Notes: a model not told the origin generated them from the sequence alone. DNA of 49,896 bases from Candidatus Aenigmatarchaeota archaeon (GCA_018304585.1 JAGVVY010000029.1:1-49896), one strand, 5' to 3'. Counted from the stretch's first letter, positions 30,829-39,321 are shown. Numbers and translations are program-made.

Positions 30829-31869
30829 ATGGTATCTATTATACTAAGAGAAATCCCTAAGCAGATTGAAGATTCTCACATGCTTCCTGATATCATAACG
30901 GATCAGCCACGCTTCATGAGTACGCCTCCATGGGAAGCTCCTAAATCATATATATTCAGCGACGTCAGCTTTGAGCCCTATCCTATCGGCGGACCTGCTT
31001 ATATGGCGGGAAATGTTCTTGGAAGGGTAGTATACATTCCTTCCCATCCTAAGAGCTACAAACTGGATTCTTTACATAATCGATTTGCAGGTGCGGAAAT
31101 ATACATTCCCGGTATGCCGGAAGGAGAAGGCTATGTAATAGGGGGAATAAAACCGTCACCTGCTGCGCAAATCGGCAATTTTAATGATATATATCTTCCG
31201 CCTGTCCAGAAAGGCGAAGGCTTTCTCGCCGAAGAAGATTTTCGCGATTTAGGAACGCCTGCATGGCTTAATTTTCCGAGTATCTACAGTGCCGATAATG
31301 CAGTGCAGAAATATCTGGATGACGCAGCGGCTACGGTAAAAAATGAAGACAGGTTGGGGCTCAGGTCCCATCAGACCGGCAGCATAACGGTATATCCCAA
31401 AGAGAATGACGCTGCATTGGGCGTCACCGGAATAAGGATGGGACCAAAAGGCGCATACGCCGATTCCTTGGAGATAAATGAAGATATACTCAATGGCGCT
31501 ATAACGAATCCTGAAGTATACCTTGACGAGCTATACAGGGTCGCCAAACATGAACTACGGCACGTCGATTCAGCCGAGCTTGCAGGATATGCCGACGTAC
31601 CTGAGGATATATCAAGGATGGTCATGGAAGGCTATGCCGAGTATCGCGGCATGATAAATGGCAAGAATGTTCCAGAAGCGCTCTCGATTTTCAGGACAAG
31701 CCCGTACAAGCCCGAGATACTCGCAGCAGCGGAAATAGATCATGCATACGTGGGTCTGGACGGGAAAAACACCGGTTATAGGGCTTTCATCAATGACATA
31801 GTTGAACAAAAGTCAATGAGAGCAGGCCTTGCACAATTTGCCAGGTCAATAAAGTTTCACCAGAATTGA
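30829..31869 (+). CDS. putative zincin-like metallopeptidase, 346 aa
   Basis: An unassigned protein. Residues about 240-250 read VAKHELRHVDSAELAG, an HExxH zinc-binding motif, and about 25 residues later MEGYAEYRGMING could give the third ligand Glu, the pattern of gluzincins. The N-terminal 200 residues are rich in Pro, Gly and Tyr and look beta-structured (VYIPSHPKSYKLDSL, EIYIPGMPEGEGYVIGG). No signal peptide, so it would act in the cytoplasm unless exported otherwise. Codon use is a little more AT-rich than that of ksgA before it, suggesting separate origin. Confidence 0.6.
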   Translation: MVSIILREIPKQIEDSHMLPDIITDQPRFMSTPPWEAPKSYIFSDVSFEPYPIGGPAYMAGNVLGRVVYIPSHPKSYKLDSLHNRFAGAEIYIPGMPEGEGYVIGGIKPSPAAQIGNFNDIYLPPVQKGEGFLAEEDFRDLGTPAWLNFPSIYSADNAVQKYLDDAAATVKNEDRLGLRSHQTGSITVYPKENDAALGVTGIRMGPKGAYADSLEINEDILNGAITNPEVYLDELYRVAKHELRHVDSAELAGYADVPEDISRMVMEGYAEYRGMINGKNVPEALSIFRTSPYKPEILAAAEIDHAYVGLDGKNTGYRAFINDIVEQKSMRAGLAQFARSIKFHQN

Positions 31870-31953
31870 ACGTGATAGTTTTGCCGATAAAATGACGTGA
31901 ATCCCGCTGCAGTCAAACCTGTAAGCAGGCGTCCTGATTCACGCGCAAAGAAA

Positions 31954-32127
31954 TTAACCGATTATTATTTTGTTCTTGCCCTTGAATTTTTCTCCCGTCT
32001 TGCTCAACTTGGGTATGTAACCCTGCTCAAGAAGCTGTATTTCGCGGGCGTCTTTTACCGGCCTCATGTCTTTGGACGGCCTTTCTTCTTCCTGCGCGTC
32101 TTCCAAAATCTCTTCTTTTTTATCCAT
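31954..32127 (-). CDS. small charged protein, 58 aa
   Basis: Reads MDKKEEILEDAQEEERPSKD, then REIQLLEQGYIPKLSKTGEK and ends KGKNKIIIG. Acidic first half, basic second half. No family recognised. I use the ATG at 32127 rather than the one three codons earlier. It is divergent from RFC-L across 120 bp that contain AT-rich promoter-like sequence. Confidence 0.45.
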   Translation of the reverse strand: MDKKEEILEDAQEEERPSKDMRPVKDAREIQLLEQGYIPKLSKTGEKFKGKNKIIIG

Positions 32128-32250
32128 CCGGAACACCGCACTAACTCCACGTTCAAACTATAAAAAGAAATGCCGGCACCGGGTGGGATTTTTCGTTTCC
32201 CATGTTATGTTATGGAGCGGCCGGACTTAAAGATTTAATAATTCGCGCCA

Positions 32251-33342
32251 ATGACACTCATGCTTCTGAAGAAATACGAGCCCGCTTCTCTGGACGGCAT
32301 AATAGGCAATGCCGAGGTGGCGCGGGGCGTGGAAAAATTCATACGCGAATGGAAAGGGGGGGCACTTATGATTTCCGGGTCGCCGGGCACGGGCAAATCC
32401 CTTTCGGTGAAGCTCGCATCCAGAGCCGCACGAGCGGAACTTGTGGAATCAAGCGCCGCAGACGACCGCTCTCTAAAGGGCATGCAGGGCACGCTGAAAA
32501 ACGCGGCCGGGCAGCAGAGCCTGATAGGCAGGAAAAAAGTCATCCTTATAGAGGATCTTGACATGATCGATTCCGTCAAGGCCGTTGAGGAGATATTGAA
32601 ATCATCGAAATTCCCTGTCATACTGATTGCAGCTGACCCTTATTCCAGGAAGCTACGGAACCTGAGAGCCCTTTCCTCTCCGGTCGCGTTCAAGAGGGTG
32701 CGCCACGACAGCATAGCGAAGCTGCTGAGGGTCATACGCGACAAGGAAGGGCTGAAAACCAGCGATGCGGCATTGTCTCACATATCGCGGGTGGCGGGCG
32801 GCGACGTGCGGGCGGCGATCATAGACATGGAATCGCTGGCAGACGAGAAAAACATCGGCCTCAGGGATTCCGAGAACGGCATATTCGAGACCGTGAAAAT
32901 AATTTTCAAGACGAGAAGCATGGAGAACGTTCTTTCCGTTCTTCGCAGCAGCGAGAAGCCTCCGGAGGACGTTTTGCTCTGGCTGGAGTGGAATTTGGCC
33001 GAAGAATACGAGAAGCCGGAAGAGATATGGAAAGCACTGGATTCCCTGTCGAAAGCCGACCTGATAGCGGCGCGCATAATGAAAAGGCAGGCTTGGTCGC
33101 TCGCCAAATACCCGGTCCTGGGGGCCGTGGGCGTGGCGCTGGCCAAGCGCGAGATGTACAAGAAGTTCATGCGCTACTCCTATCCGAGGGCGTATGCCCC
33201 GAGAAAAGATAATTCAAAACTTTCCTCGATCCTCCACATCTCCTCCCGCAGGGTCCGCGAATACGCGCCCCTGCTGAAGGCGATGGCGAAAAAATCAGCC
33301 CTTCCCGAAGGCATAGAAAAAGAGGATGTGGAAGGCTTATAG
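32251..33342 (+). CDS. rfcL: replication factor C large subunit
   Basis: A 363-residue AAA+ clamp-loader subunit: LLKKYEPASLDGIIGN (N-terminal RFC box), Walker A SGSPGTGKSLS, Walker B VILIEDLDMI (in place of the usual DExD), and the downstream VAGGDVRAAIIDME sensor region. The C-terminal part is short and has no visible PCNA-binding box, unlike longer archaeal RFC-L of about 400-500 residues. Loads PCNA with RFC-S, which is not in this window. Start could also be Met4. The stop interlocks with the convergent gene. Confidence 0.9.
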   Translation: MTLMLLKKYEPASLDGIIGNAEVARGVEKFIREWKGGALMISGSPGTGKSLSVKLASRAARAELVESSAADDRSLKGMQGTLKNAAGQQSLIGRKKVILIEDLDMIDSVKAVEEILKSSKFPVILIAADPYSRKLRNLRALSSPVAFKRVRHDSIAKLLRVIRDKEGLKTSDAALSHISRVAGGDVRAAIIDMESLADEKNIGLRDSENGIFETVKIIFKTRSMENVLSVLRSSEKPPEDVLLWLEWNLAEEYEKPEEIWKALDSLSKADLIAARIMKRQAWSLAKYPVLGAVGVALAKREMYKKFMRYSYPRAYAPRKDNSKLSSILHISSRRVREYAPLLKAMAKKSALPEGIEKEDVEGL

Positions 33343-33951
33343 GACGAACTGCCGTGTTCCCGTCAATACCACGCTTCGCAATACTACATAGTTCCCGCTT
33401 GATACCGAGCCTATGTCGAATTCGGTCGCGCCCGCCGGAACCGTGAATGTCTTGGAAGCGACAGACTCGCCTGCGACGCTGCTGTATACGTCAGCTTGGA
33501 CATTAAACTCATAATTTACCGGAATTCCGATTTCTGCCTTGCCCCTGCCTTCTTGTATAATCAATGACGACACGACAGGCCTCCGGCCTTCCCAGACTTC
33601 CATGTTGTCGGACTGCAAAAGCAGCAGTTTCTTGCTTATCGCATTGCTCGTACAATCCACGTCATATATCATCGCCAGCGCTATGCCTTTCGACATCATC
33701 TCCTGCGACATGAAATATTCCAGTTCCTCCATGTCCTTCTGCTTGGTCGCGCAATCCGCATTCGACGCATGGACGTTGGCTATAGACTCGTTGATTGAAT
33801 AGAAGTAATAGCTCTGGTCGTTTAGCTGCACGGCAGACGTGTCAGCGGCAAAATAGCCGCGGAAAGTGAATGATATGGCGAGCAGCGCTCCGGAGATTAT
33901 GACCGCGGATATTATGAACCACTGGCCTTTAGATGCGGATGACCTGCGCAT
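33337..33951 (-). CDS. type IV pilin-like surface protein
   Basis: A 204-residue protein with a class III (prepilin-type) signal: SASKGQWFIISAVIISGALLAISFTF, with a likely cut after KG and a single hydrophobic helix. The rest is a soluble extracytoplasmic domain ending in a beta-rich stretch (VPAGATEFDIGSVSSGNYVVL). The function is unknown; homologues of this shape are common in small-genome archaea. It overlaps the end of the DUF424 gene by 23 bp, so the two are co-transcribed. Confidence 0.65.
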   Translation of the reverse strand: MRRSSASKGQWFIISAVIISGALLAISFTFRGYFAADTSAVQLNDQSYYFYSINESIANVHASNADCATKQKDMEELEYFMSQEMMSKGIALAMIYDVDCTSNAISKKLLLLQSDNMEVWEGRRPVVSSLIIQEGRGKAEIGIPVNYEFNVQADVYSSVAGESVASKTFTVPAGATEFDIGSVSSGNYVVLRSVVLTGTRQFVL

Positions 33952-34225
33952 GGGACACCCCTCCTATTTCAAGTACCATCGACTTGTCCACCGTGCCGTC
34001 CCTGGCAAGAAGCGCCACTATCCTCTTCCCGACGGCGTTTATCATCGCGGCACGGGATGCGAGTTCCGGAATCTCATCTTCGGAACACAAATTCCCGCCG
34101 TAAAAGTCATGCGTGACTTCTATTGAAAGCTCCCCTTCCTCGAACGCCTTGCCCACTACATCGTCATCGGCTATCGCCAGTATGCTCTGGCTTCCGGCGG
34201 CATGCAGCTTGTAAGAAAATGCCAT
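33929..34225 (-). CDS. DUF424 family protein
   Basis: A 98-residue archaeal conserved protein: LAIADDDVVGKAFEEGELSI, THDFYGGNLCSEDEIPELAS, AAMINAVGKRIVALLARDGT and the ending VLEIGGVSHAQVIRI are the DUF424 pattern. Function unknown, but the gene is often found beside aIF2-beta in archaea, as here. Its promoter lies in a sequence repeated 178 bp away. Confidence 0.85.
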   Translation of the reverse strand: MAFSYKLHAAGSQSILAIADDDVVGKAFEEGELSIEVTHDFYGGNLCSEDEIPELASRAAMINAVGKRIVALLARDGTVDKSMVLEIGGVSHAQVIRI

Positions 34226-34231
34226 GAGATT

Positions 34232-34442
34232 ATTTCCCGAAGGGAATATAAAAAGAGGCTGCTACTATGGGCTTTGCACGAAAAGTAGCCAATGAACACA
34301 AGATGTTGCGATTTTAGAACGTCAAAATACAACCGGTTGACCGATTTTGGACTTTAGGTGCAAAGCCGCTACTATGCGCCCGTGCCATTATGAAATGAAT
34401 GGCATAAAAATTTCCCGGGGGAATATCAAAAGAGGCTGCTAC
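34232..34442. repeat. 34/33-bp direct repeat flanking a 144-bp insert between aIF2-beta and DUF424
   Basis: ATTTCCCGAAGGGAATATAA and AAAGAGGCTGCTAC (34232-34265) recurs as ATTTCCCGGGGGAATATCAA and AAGAGGCTGCTAC (34410-34442). The second copy covers the aIF2-beta stop; the first lies at the DUF424 start and holds its TATA-like TTTTTATATT. Each copy has a small TTCCC/GGGAA hairpin. Inside the insert, GGCTTTGCAC (34270-34279) and GTGCAAAGCC (34359-34368) are inverted repeats. No gene is seen in the insert. Confidence 0.75.
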
Positions 34443-34837
34443 AGCTTCCTTCCCGTCTTCCTTGCGCCGCAGGCCTCGCATTTGATCGTGACTATCTTTC
34501 CTTCTTCGACCATGTTGGTGTCAGGCTTGCCGCATTCCTGGCAGAAGACGTATTCCTTTGCATACTCTTCTATTTTCTGCTTTATCGGGCCCGGGTAAAA
34601 CTTGCCCTGCAGCAGCAGCTCCGTGCCTCTCGTGCTTCCCGGCGCCGCCAGCTCCTTGAACAGGAACTTGGACAGGTGCTTGGGGTCCCTTCTCAGGGCC
34701 TTGGCTATCTCACTGAAATTTTTGATGGAAGTCTGCTTGCCCGTGGCCACGTCGGCCAGGGGAATCTCGAACCTTTCCTTGTTCTCCGCCTTCGGCATTT
34801 TTTCCCTTGCCCTTTTCAGCATGTCCGCATAATCCAT
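34439..34837 (-). CDS. eif2b: translation initiation factor aIF2 subunit beta
   Basis: A 132-residue factor: FEIPLADVATGKQTSIKNFSEIAKALRRDPKHLSKFLFKELA is the central domain, and VFCQECGKPDTNMVEEGKIV with TIKCEACGARK is the C-terminal C4 zinc finger. Together with aIF2-alpha (in this window) and gamma it brings Met-tRNAi. Start MDYADMLKRAREK is chosen; the track reads on through Pop5. The gene follows Pop5 by 8 bp. Confidence 0.95.
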   Translation of the reverse strand: MDYADMLKRAREKMPKAENKERFEIPLADVATGKQTSIKNFSEIAKALRRDPKHLSKFLFKELAAPGSTRGTELLLQGKFYPGPIKQKIEEYAKEYVFCQECGKPDTNMVEEGKIVTIKCEACGARKTGRKL

Positions 34838-34845
34838 ACGATCAC

Positions 34846-35217
34846 CTAAGCATAATCCTTTAAATTGGGATCGGCATATTTCTCCCTTGCCGATTTTATG
34901 GTTCCTGTGACGCCAATCGCCTTGATTATTGCGCGGGATTCCCCTACTATCGACACCATGGCCAATGCCGCCCGGACGTCTTCGACGTATGCGTTGCCGC
35001 ATCTCAAGACCCCTTTCTGCTTTCTTCCGTCATAAAGGTTGGGTATTATCCATATCCTTGCCTCGGATATGTGCGCTTCGCCCAGCGTGGAAAGGAACGA
35101 GTTCCACGCCGTCGCGGAAAATTCCTTGAATTCCACGGGCGATTCGGATATTATCTCGAATATTATATATCTCTTCTTGGGCCTCATGCTTGGCGGCAGC
35201 ATCCTCGGTTCATTCAT
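34846..35217 (-). CDS. rnp2: RNase P protein Pop5 (Rnp2)
   Basis: A 123-residue Pop5: MRPKKRYIIFEIISESPVEF, LGEAHISEARIWIIPNLYDGRKQKGVLRC, YVEDVRAALAMVSIVGESRAIIKAIGVTGTIKSAREKY. It pairs with Rpp30 on the catalytic domain of RNase P RNA. It overlaps the Rpp30 end by 8 bp. A PCNA or proteasome gene, common next to it elsewhere, is absent. Confidence 0.92.
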   Translation of the reverse strand: MNEPRMLPPSMRPKKRYIIFEIISESPVEFKEFSATAWNSFLSTLGEAHISEARIWIIPNLYDGRKQKGVLRCGNAYVEDVRAALAMVSIVGESRAIIKAIGVTGTIKSAREKYADPNLKDYA

Positions 35218-35887
35218 TGACGACCACCCCTTCCCACTTCTTTCCTGAAAGCCTTTGCCTGTTGCCCATCACTATCTGCTGCGGCACCGTGCTTGCGCTC
35301 GCTATGGCATCGGGCAGTTCCATGCCCACCATGGCCGCAACGGCAGCCAGCTCCCTGCCCGCGCGCATTCCCCATTTCGTTGCCGCGCCTGAAAACGTCA
35401 CCACGGGAGCCCCGAACTTTCTGCAGAGCAAAACGTTTCTTCTTATCCCTTCCAGAATCCTGACCCGCCTTTTCCTATAATTCTCAAGGATTTCCCGGAA
35501 GTTTATCTCTATGGCAACGTTGTTTTCCTTGGCCGCCTTCACGCACACGTGATCAAGGCCCGAATCCTTCCTGCCTTTGCCCGGATGGCACAAAACGTCT
35601 ATCATGGCGTTCTCGCACGCAGCCCTGTTGACCTCGTAATCGCCGCCGGAAACCATCAGCACCTCGTAAGAGTCCCTGTATCTTCTTGCCTCTTCCATGA
35701 GCTGCTGGGGGTTCTTGGCCTCTATAATATAGCACGAAACCATGTCCATCTCAGTTGCCGGCTTTTCGCGAAGGCCCTCAACGCCGATGCCGCGCAGGCC
35801 GAGCTTCCGCGCCATGGCTATCATCTCGTCCGTCGTATTCTCTCCTGTAGTCAGGGACGAATACGTATGCAAGTCATAGTAGTCCAT
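35210..35887 (-). CDS. rnp3: RNase P protein Rpp30 (Rnp3)
   Basis: A 225-residue PHP-like TIM barrel: MDYYDLHTYSS, IAMARKLGLRGIGVE, YEVNRAACENAMIDVLCHPGKGRKDSGLDHV, AAKENNVAIEINFREILENYRKRRVRIL, FGAPVVTFSGAATKWGMRAGREL. Partner of Pop5 in tRNA 5' processing. Order eL15 - Rpp30 - Pop5 - aIF2-beta suggests one long transcript. Confidence 0.93.
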   Translation of the reverse strand: MDYYDLHTYSSLTTGENTTDEMIAMARKLGLRGIGVEGLREKPATEMDMVSCYIIEAKNPQQLMEEARRYRDSYEVLMVSGGDYEVNRAACENAMIDVLCHPGKGRKDSGLDHVCVKAAKENNVAIEINFREILENYRKRRVRILEGIRRNVLLCRKFGAPVVTFSGAATKWGMRAGRELAAVAAMVGMELPDAIASASTVPQQIVMGNRQRLSGKKWEGVVVNE

Positions 35888-35932
35888 TAACCTACGCCTG
35901 ATAAAAGTAGTCAGGGAAGCTTAAAAAAGCGC

Positions 35933-36469
35933 CTAAACTTTCCTGCTTATTCCAAGCTTAGAGGGCTTCGGATATTTCTTGCCTGTCTTGCCCTTCCTGC
36001 CCTGCGATGTCAGGCCGCGGAAAGCCCTTCTCCTTTGCGACGTGATCCAGCTGATGTGCCTGTCATTCTTTATCACGGGATGGCTTCTGTCAACAAGTAT
36101 GATCTCATAGAACTTGTGCATTCCGGTCTCGCCGGCATAATAAGAGTTCAAAACTTCCATGTTCGGATATTTTCTGGCGGCCCTTCTTTCGAGAATGGCC
36201 TGCGCGCTGTGCTTTGGCGTGAAGAACGTGCCCATCTTGGAGGGCTTCCTGCCTTTCCTGGCCCTCGGCCTTATCCTGCCGCCTTTTCCTATTTTTGCCT
36301 TGACTATGACGAACCCCTGCTTGGCCTTGTATCCGAGCGCCCTTGCGCGATCCAGCCGCGTCGGCCTTTCGATGCGCTCAAAGCTCTCTTCTTTCATGGC
36401 TCTGACCGAAGCTTTGTATATTTGTTTTGGTTTCTTCCAGAGTTCCCTGACCGACGAATAAAGGCTCAT
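35933..36469 (-). CDS. rpl15e: ribosomal protein eL15
   Basis: A 178-residue eL15: MSLYSSVRELWKKPKQIYKA, ERIERPTRLDRARALGYKAKQGFVIVKAKIGKGGR, NMEVLNSYYAGETGMHKFYEIILVDRSHPVI, RAFRGLTSQGRKGKTGKKYP. A GGTGAT ribosome-binding site precedes the ATG. Complete and ordinary. Confidence 0.95.
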   Translation of the reverse strand: MSLYSSVRELWKKPKQIYKASVRAMKEESFERIERPTRLDRARALGYKAKQGFVIVKAKIGKGGRIRPRARKGRKPSKMGTFFTPKHSAQAILERRAARKYPNMEVLNSYYAGETGMHKFYEIILVDRSHPVIKNDRHISWITSQRRRAFRGLTSQGRKGKTGKKYPKPSKLGISRKV

Positions 36470-36526
36470 GATATCACCATTAAGTAACCGTGTAAAGAAT
36501 ATAAAACTAACTTTCTATAGCATACT

Positions 36527-36778
36527 ATGCATTCCGCTGCCAAGATTCTGATCGGCATGCTTATTCTTGCCGCGGGCATCTACTGGTATCTTGGCCCGAT
36601 TCTCGGCCACTTCTCAGGGGACCCGGTATTTCACATAAGGCCGACGTACGCTTTTGCCGTGCTCTTCTCCGGTTTATTCGGGATGGGGCTCATATTCGTC
36701 GGCTTTGTCATAGCATGGATAGAATACGAGGACCTTAAATGGGCCAAGCAAACGAAAAGAACGGCAGGCAAGAGATAA
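36527..36778 (+). CDS. small two-helix membrane protein, 83 aa
   Basis: Two transmembrane helices, ILIGMLILAAGIYWYLGPIL and FAVLFSGLFGMGLIFVGFVIAW, with a short outer loop and a basic cytosolic tail (KWAKQTKRTAGKR). Function unknown. Divergent from eL15 with about 55 bp between starts. ATG with AT-rich leader. Confidence 0.6.
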   Translation: MHSAAKILIGMLILAAGIYWYLGPILGHFSGDPVFHIRPTYAFAVLFSGLFGMGLIFVGFVIAWIEYEDLKWAKQTKRTAGKR

Positions 36779-36869
36779 TAATATTTTAACTACTTTTAAG
36801 GTATAAAAATACAAAGCTTTAAATATTCAAGACTGTCCTATAGATGTATGAAGCCAAAGAGGTCTTGTC

Positions 36870-37721
36870 ATGGCGGTCAATAATATAGAAGAGCATCATG
36901 CGCGAATAAAGGATAAATTTACTGTTCATAACGAAATAGTAAAAGCTTCCCTCCATGCCATAGGACATTACACCCTGCAATCTGAAAGACCCTCCCTCCT
37001 CGTCTTAGGCGGTATAGCACTTCAGCTTCATGCAATAGATGCATATCCCGGCCTCACCCGACCCACTCACGACTTGGATCTTGACATAAATACATCGCTG
37101 AAAAAAAGCGAATATAGGGCGCGCATAGGTGAGCCCCTCGCTGCCCGATTAAATGCCTACAATCCCCAAGTGAAAACTTCAGATACTTACACAGTGATGC
37201 TTCAGGATGCGGACGGCACGCCATTCTTCATTCACGCGCCGCATTATAATACATCAGGACTATATAATCGAAAGAGACCTGCCATTGAAAGACGCCTTGC
37301 AAACGCATCCAGCATACAGATTCCTGCCGAGTGGAATAGCGCGGAAAATGAAAGCGGATCCAGCGGCGCCTATAGAATCCGCATAGCGAGGCCTGAGGAC
37401 ATCGCCGCTGACAAGACAAGAAGGATCATTCAAAGCTCTGCTGTCATGCCCGAAAATCTCAACCATGATTATCATGCTCTTCTAAACAGGGATTGGGGCG
37501 CCCTTGCCGGGCAGGAACTCGCCGAAAAGCTCGATTCAACGATTAACATGAAACTCTCCCTCCCTGCATATCACGATGCCGGAAAATCCATATATCGCAA
37601 CGCGCGCATGCAATATAACGTGATGAAGGATTTGTTTGACATAGCCTTGATTTCAAAGCTCATGGCAGGAAAAACTATAGAATTCGATGAATTCTATTAT
37701 GACAGTATCCTGCATGAGTAA
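36870..37721 (+). CDS. AbiEii/MenT-like nucleotidyltransferase
   Basis: A 283-residue protein of the AbiEii/AbiGii toxin superfamily: SLLVLGGIALQLHAIDAYPG, TRPTHDLDLDINTSLKKSEY (GG...DxD nucleotidyltransferase active site), RIARPEDIAADKTRRI and YNVMKDLFDIALISKLMAG. Bacterial relatives act as toxins by adding nucleotides to tRNA 3' ends. No AbiEi-like antitoxin gene is next to it, so it may be an orphan or have a different role. AT-rich promoter region before it. Confidence 0.75.
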   Translation: MAVNNIEEHHARIKDKFTVHNEIVKASLHAIGHYTLQSERPSLLVLGGIALQLHAIDAYPGLTRPTHDLDLDINTSLKKSEYRARIGEPLAARLNAYNPQVKTSDTYTVMLQDADGTPFFIHAPHYNTSGLYNRKRPAIERRLANASSIQIPAEWNSAENESGSSGAYRIRIARPEDIAADKTRRIIQSSAVMPENLNHDYHALLNRDWGALAGQELAEKLDSTINMKLSLPAYHDAGKSIYRNARMQYNVMKDLFDIALISKLMAGKTIEFDEFYYDSILHE

Positions 37722-37783
37722 GTAACTATTCACATTCCCCCTGCAGTGTATGCCGCTTTATATTTTGAATCCAATCTTCATTC

Positions 37784-38929
37784 ATGGACGTCAAGTCAAG
37801 GACCGCACCGCCTGTCTTCGTTTCACTTGCCATAAGGAGCGCCTTGCAGGAAATGGGCGATTCGTTCTTCGGGCCGTCATCCTCCATATTCGTCGGCAAC
37901 CACGGCTATCCTGACGTGTTTGTAGGGCCGATGGCATCCATGGAATACTCTGCCGAACAGGATAATCCGGCCCAGTGGTTCGGGAAAGGCTATTATGACA
38001 TAATCAAGCTGCGCTCGTCGCTTCTCCGGAGCAAATACAGGCATTCGGTGCATACCCCGTCGAAGTTCGTTGAATACAACCAGGAGCTTGCGCTCGCCTC
38101 CTCGCCTACCGATGTGGAGCTTTCATTCCACGGCAAGCCCGGCCATAGGATGGCGATATCGTCTTACGTTCAGCCTATGGGGCCGTCCGTGACGATAGAC
38201 AGCATGCGGCTTGTGCAGAACCCAAAAATTTCCAGAAAAGTCGACGACATAGTTTCAGACGACCTGAAGGCCGCTGACGCGGGCTTTCTTCTTTACAAAT
38301 CCGGAATTGACGTTTACAGGCTTACCAATATACTGTCGTCCGGGGCGCTGGGCATCTCGAAAAAGATGGTCCCCACGCGCTGGTCTATCACGGCATCGGA
38401 TGATATAGTCGCCAAACAACTGATGAAAGAAATACGGCTGTTTCCCGAAATTGAGGAATGCCTTGCGTATGAATCAGAATATATGGACAATCGCTTCGTC
38501 ATTCTTCTCTTGCCCGGAGCGTGGGAATTCGAGAATTTCGAGGCATGGCATCCCGGGAGCAACTGGTCGTTTTCCGATGCCGTGGAAATAGCCGCGGAAT
38601 ACGAGCCCTTTTCCGGGCGCAAGGATTATGCAAGCACCGAAGCCGGAGGATATTATGCGTCGCGCATCGGAGTCGCTGAAGCGGTTCATGCCATGAAAAA
38701 GCAGTGCAAAGCCGTCGTGTTCCGGGAGATAGGCGGAGGCTATACTGTGCCGCTTGGTGTCTGGGTCGTCCGCGAAACGGTCCGCAATGCGTTCAAGGCC
38801 GGCCCCAAGCGATTCGCGTCAAAAGCAGAGGCTCTTGAATACGTTAAAACAAGAATACGCCTGCCTTTGGCGGAATACCTGAAAAGAAGCGTCGTGCTGC
38901 GCCAGAGAAGCGTGAAAGATTTTGTTTAG
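37784..38929 (+). CDS. nre: Nre-family DNA repair protein
   Basis: A 381-residue archaeal Nre protein (DUF650/651): FGPSSSIFVGNHGYPDVFVGPM, ILSSGALGISKKMVPTRWSITASDD, NRFVILLLPGAWEFENFEAW, and the end VLRQRSVKDFV, which resembles a PCNA-interacting motif (Q-x2-h-x2-a). NreA and NreB are implicated in repair of DNA damage with PCNA in haloarchaea. The N-terminal zinc site of many relatives is not seen, so this is a short form. The stop interlocks with the convergent gene. Confidence 0.88.
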   Translation: MDVKSRTAPPVFVSLAIRSALQEMGDSFFGPSSSIFVGNHGYPDVFVGPMASMEYSAEQDNPAQWFGKGYYDIIKLRSSLLRSKYRHSVHTPSKFVEYNQELALASSPTDVELSFHGKPGHRMAISSYVQPMGPSVTIDSMRLVQNPKISRKVDDIVSDDLKAADAGFLLYKSGIDVYRLTNILSSGALGISKKMVPTRWSITASDDIVAKQLMKEIRLFPEIEECLAYESEYMDNRFVILLLPGAWEFENFEAWHPGSNWSFSDAVEIAAEYEPFSGRKDYASTEAGGYYASRIGVAEAVHAMKKQCKAVVFREIGGGYTVPLGVWVVRETVRNAFKAGPKRFASKAEALEYVKTRIRLPLAEYLKRSVVLRQRSVKDFV

Positions 38930-39261
38930 TCCATGTACAATGAATCAAGCTTTGTGCCGTCAGGCACTTCCTCCATGAACATGTCGAAATCTCCGATAAC
39001 TCTTTGACCCTGATAGCAAACGCCTATGAGGTGCTTCCTGTTCCCTTCATCCCCATACCGATCCGTCACCTTATAGGCAAACTCGCCGGCTGAAATAATG
39101 ATGTCCCCATTGCGCCCTAAACCGCCTTGGGCAATATAACTGCCGGAATCCGTTTGGATTGCACCCCAAGGCGGAACGCGATGATCTGAATCTATATGCA
39201 AAGTCCCTTGGAAAATTTCAGGCCCGTTTATGCCGTTGATTCTCCCGCCAATGATGTACAT
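38926..39261 (-). CDS. hypothetical protein, 111 aa
   Basis: Reads MYIIGGRINGINGPEIFQGT, HIDSDHRVPPWGAIQTDSGS, NGDIIISAGEFAYKVTDRYG, DFDMFMEEVPDGTKLDSLYMD. Beta-rich, unrecognised. The longer track ORF (to 39627) runs through the thioredoxin gene on the opposite strand, so I start at the ATG at 39261. Convergent with nre, sharing stop bases. Confidence 0.5.
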   Translation of the reverse strand: MYIIGGRINGINGPEIFQGTLHIDSDHRVPPWGAIQTDSGSYIAQGGLGRNGDIIISAGEFAYKVTDRYGDEGNRKHLIGVCYQGQRVIGDFDMFMEEVPDGTKLDSLYMD

Positions 39262-39321
39262 AGTTCTCACGTCTTTGATGAGAAAACTATTTATTATTTC
39301 ACTTCCGTATCTAAAATCTAT

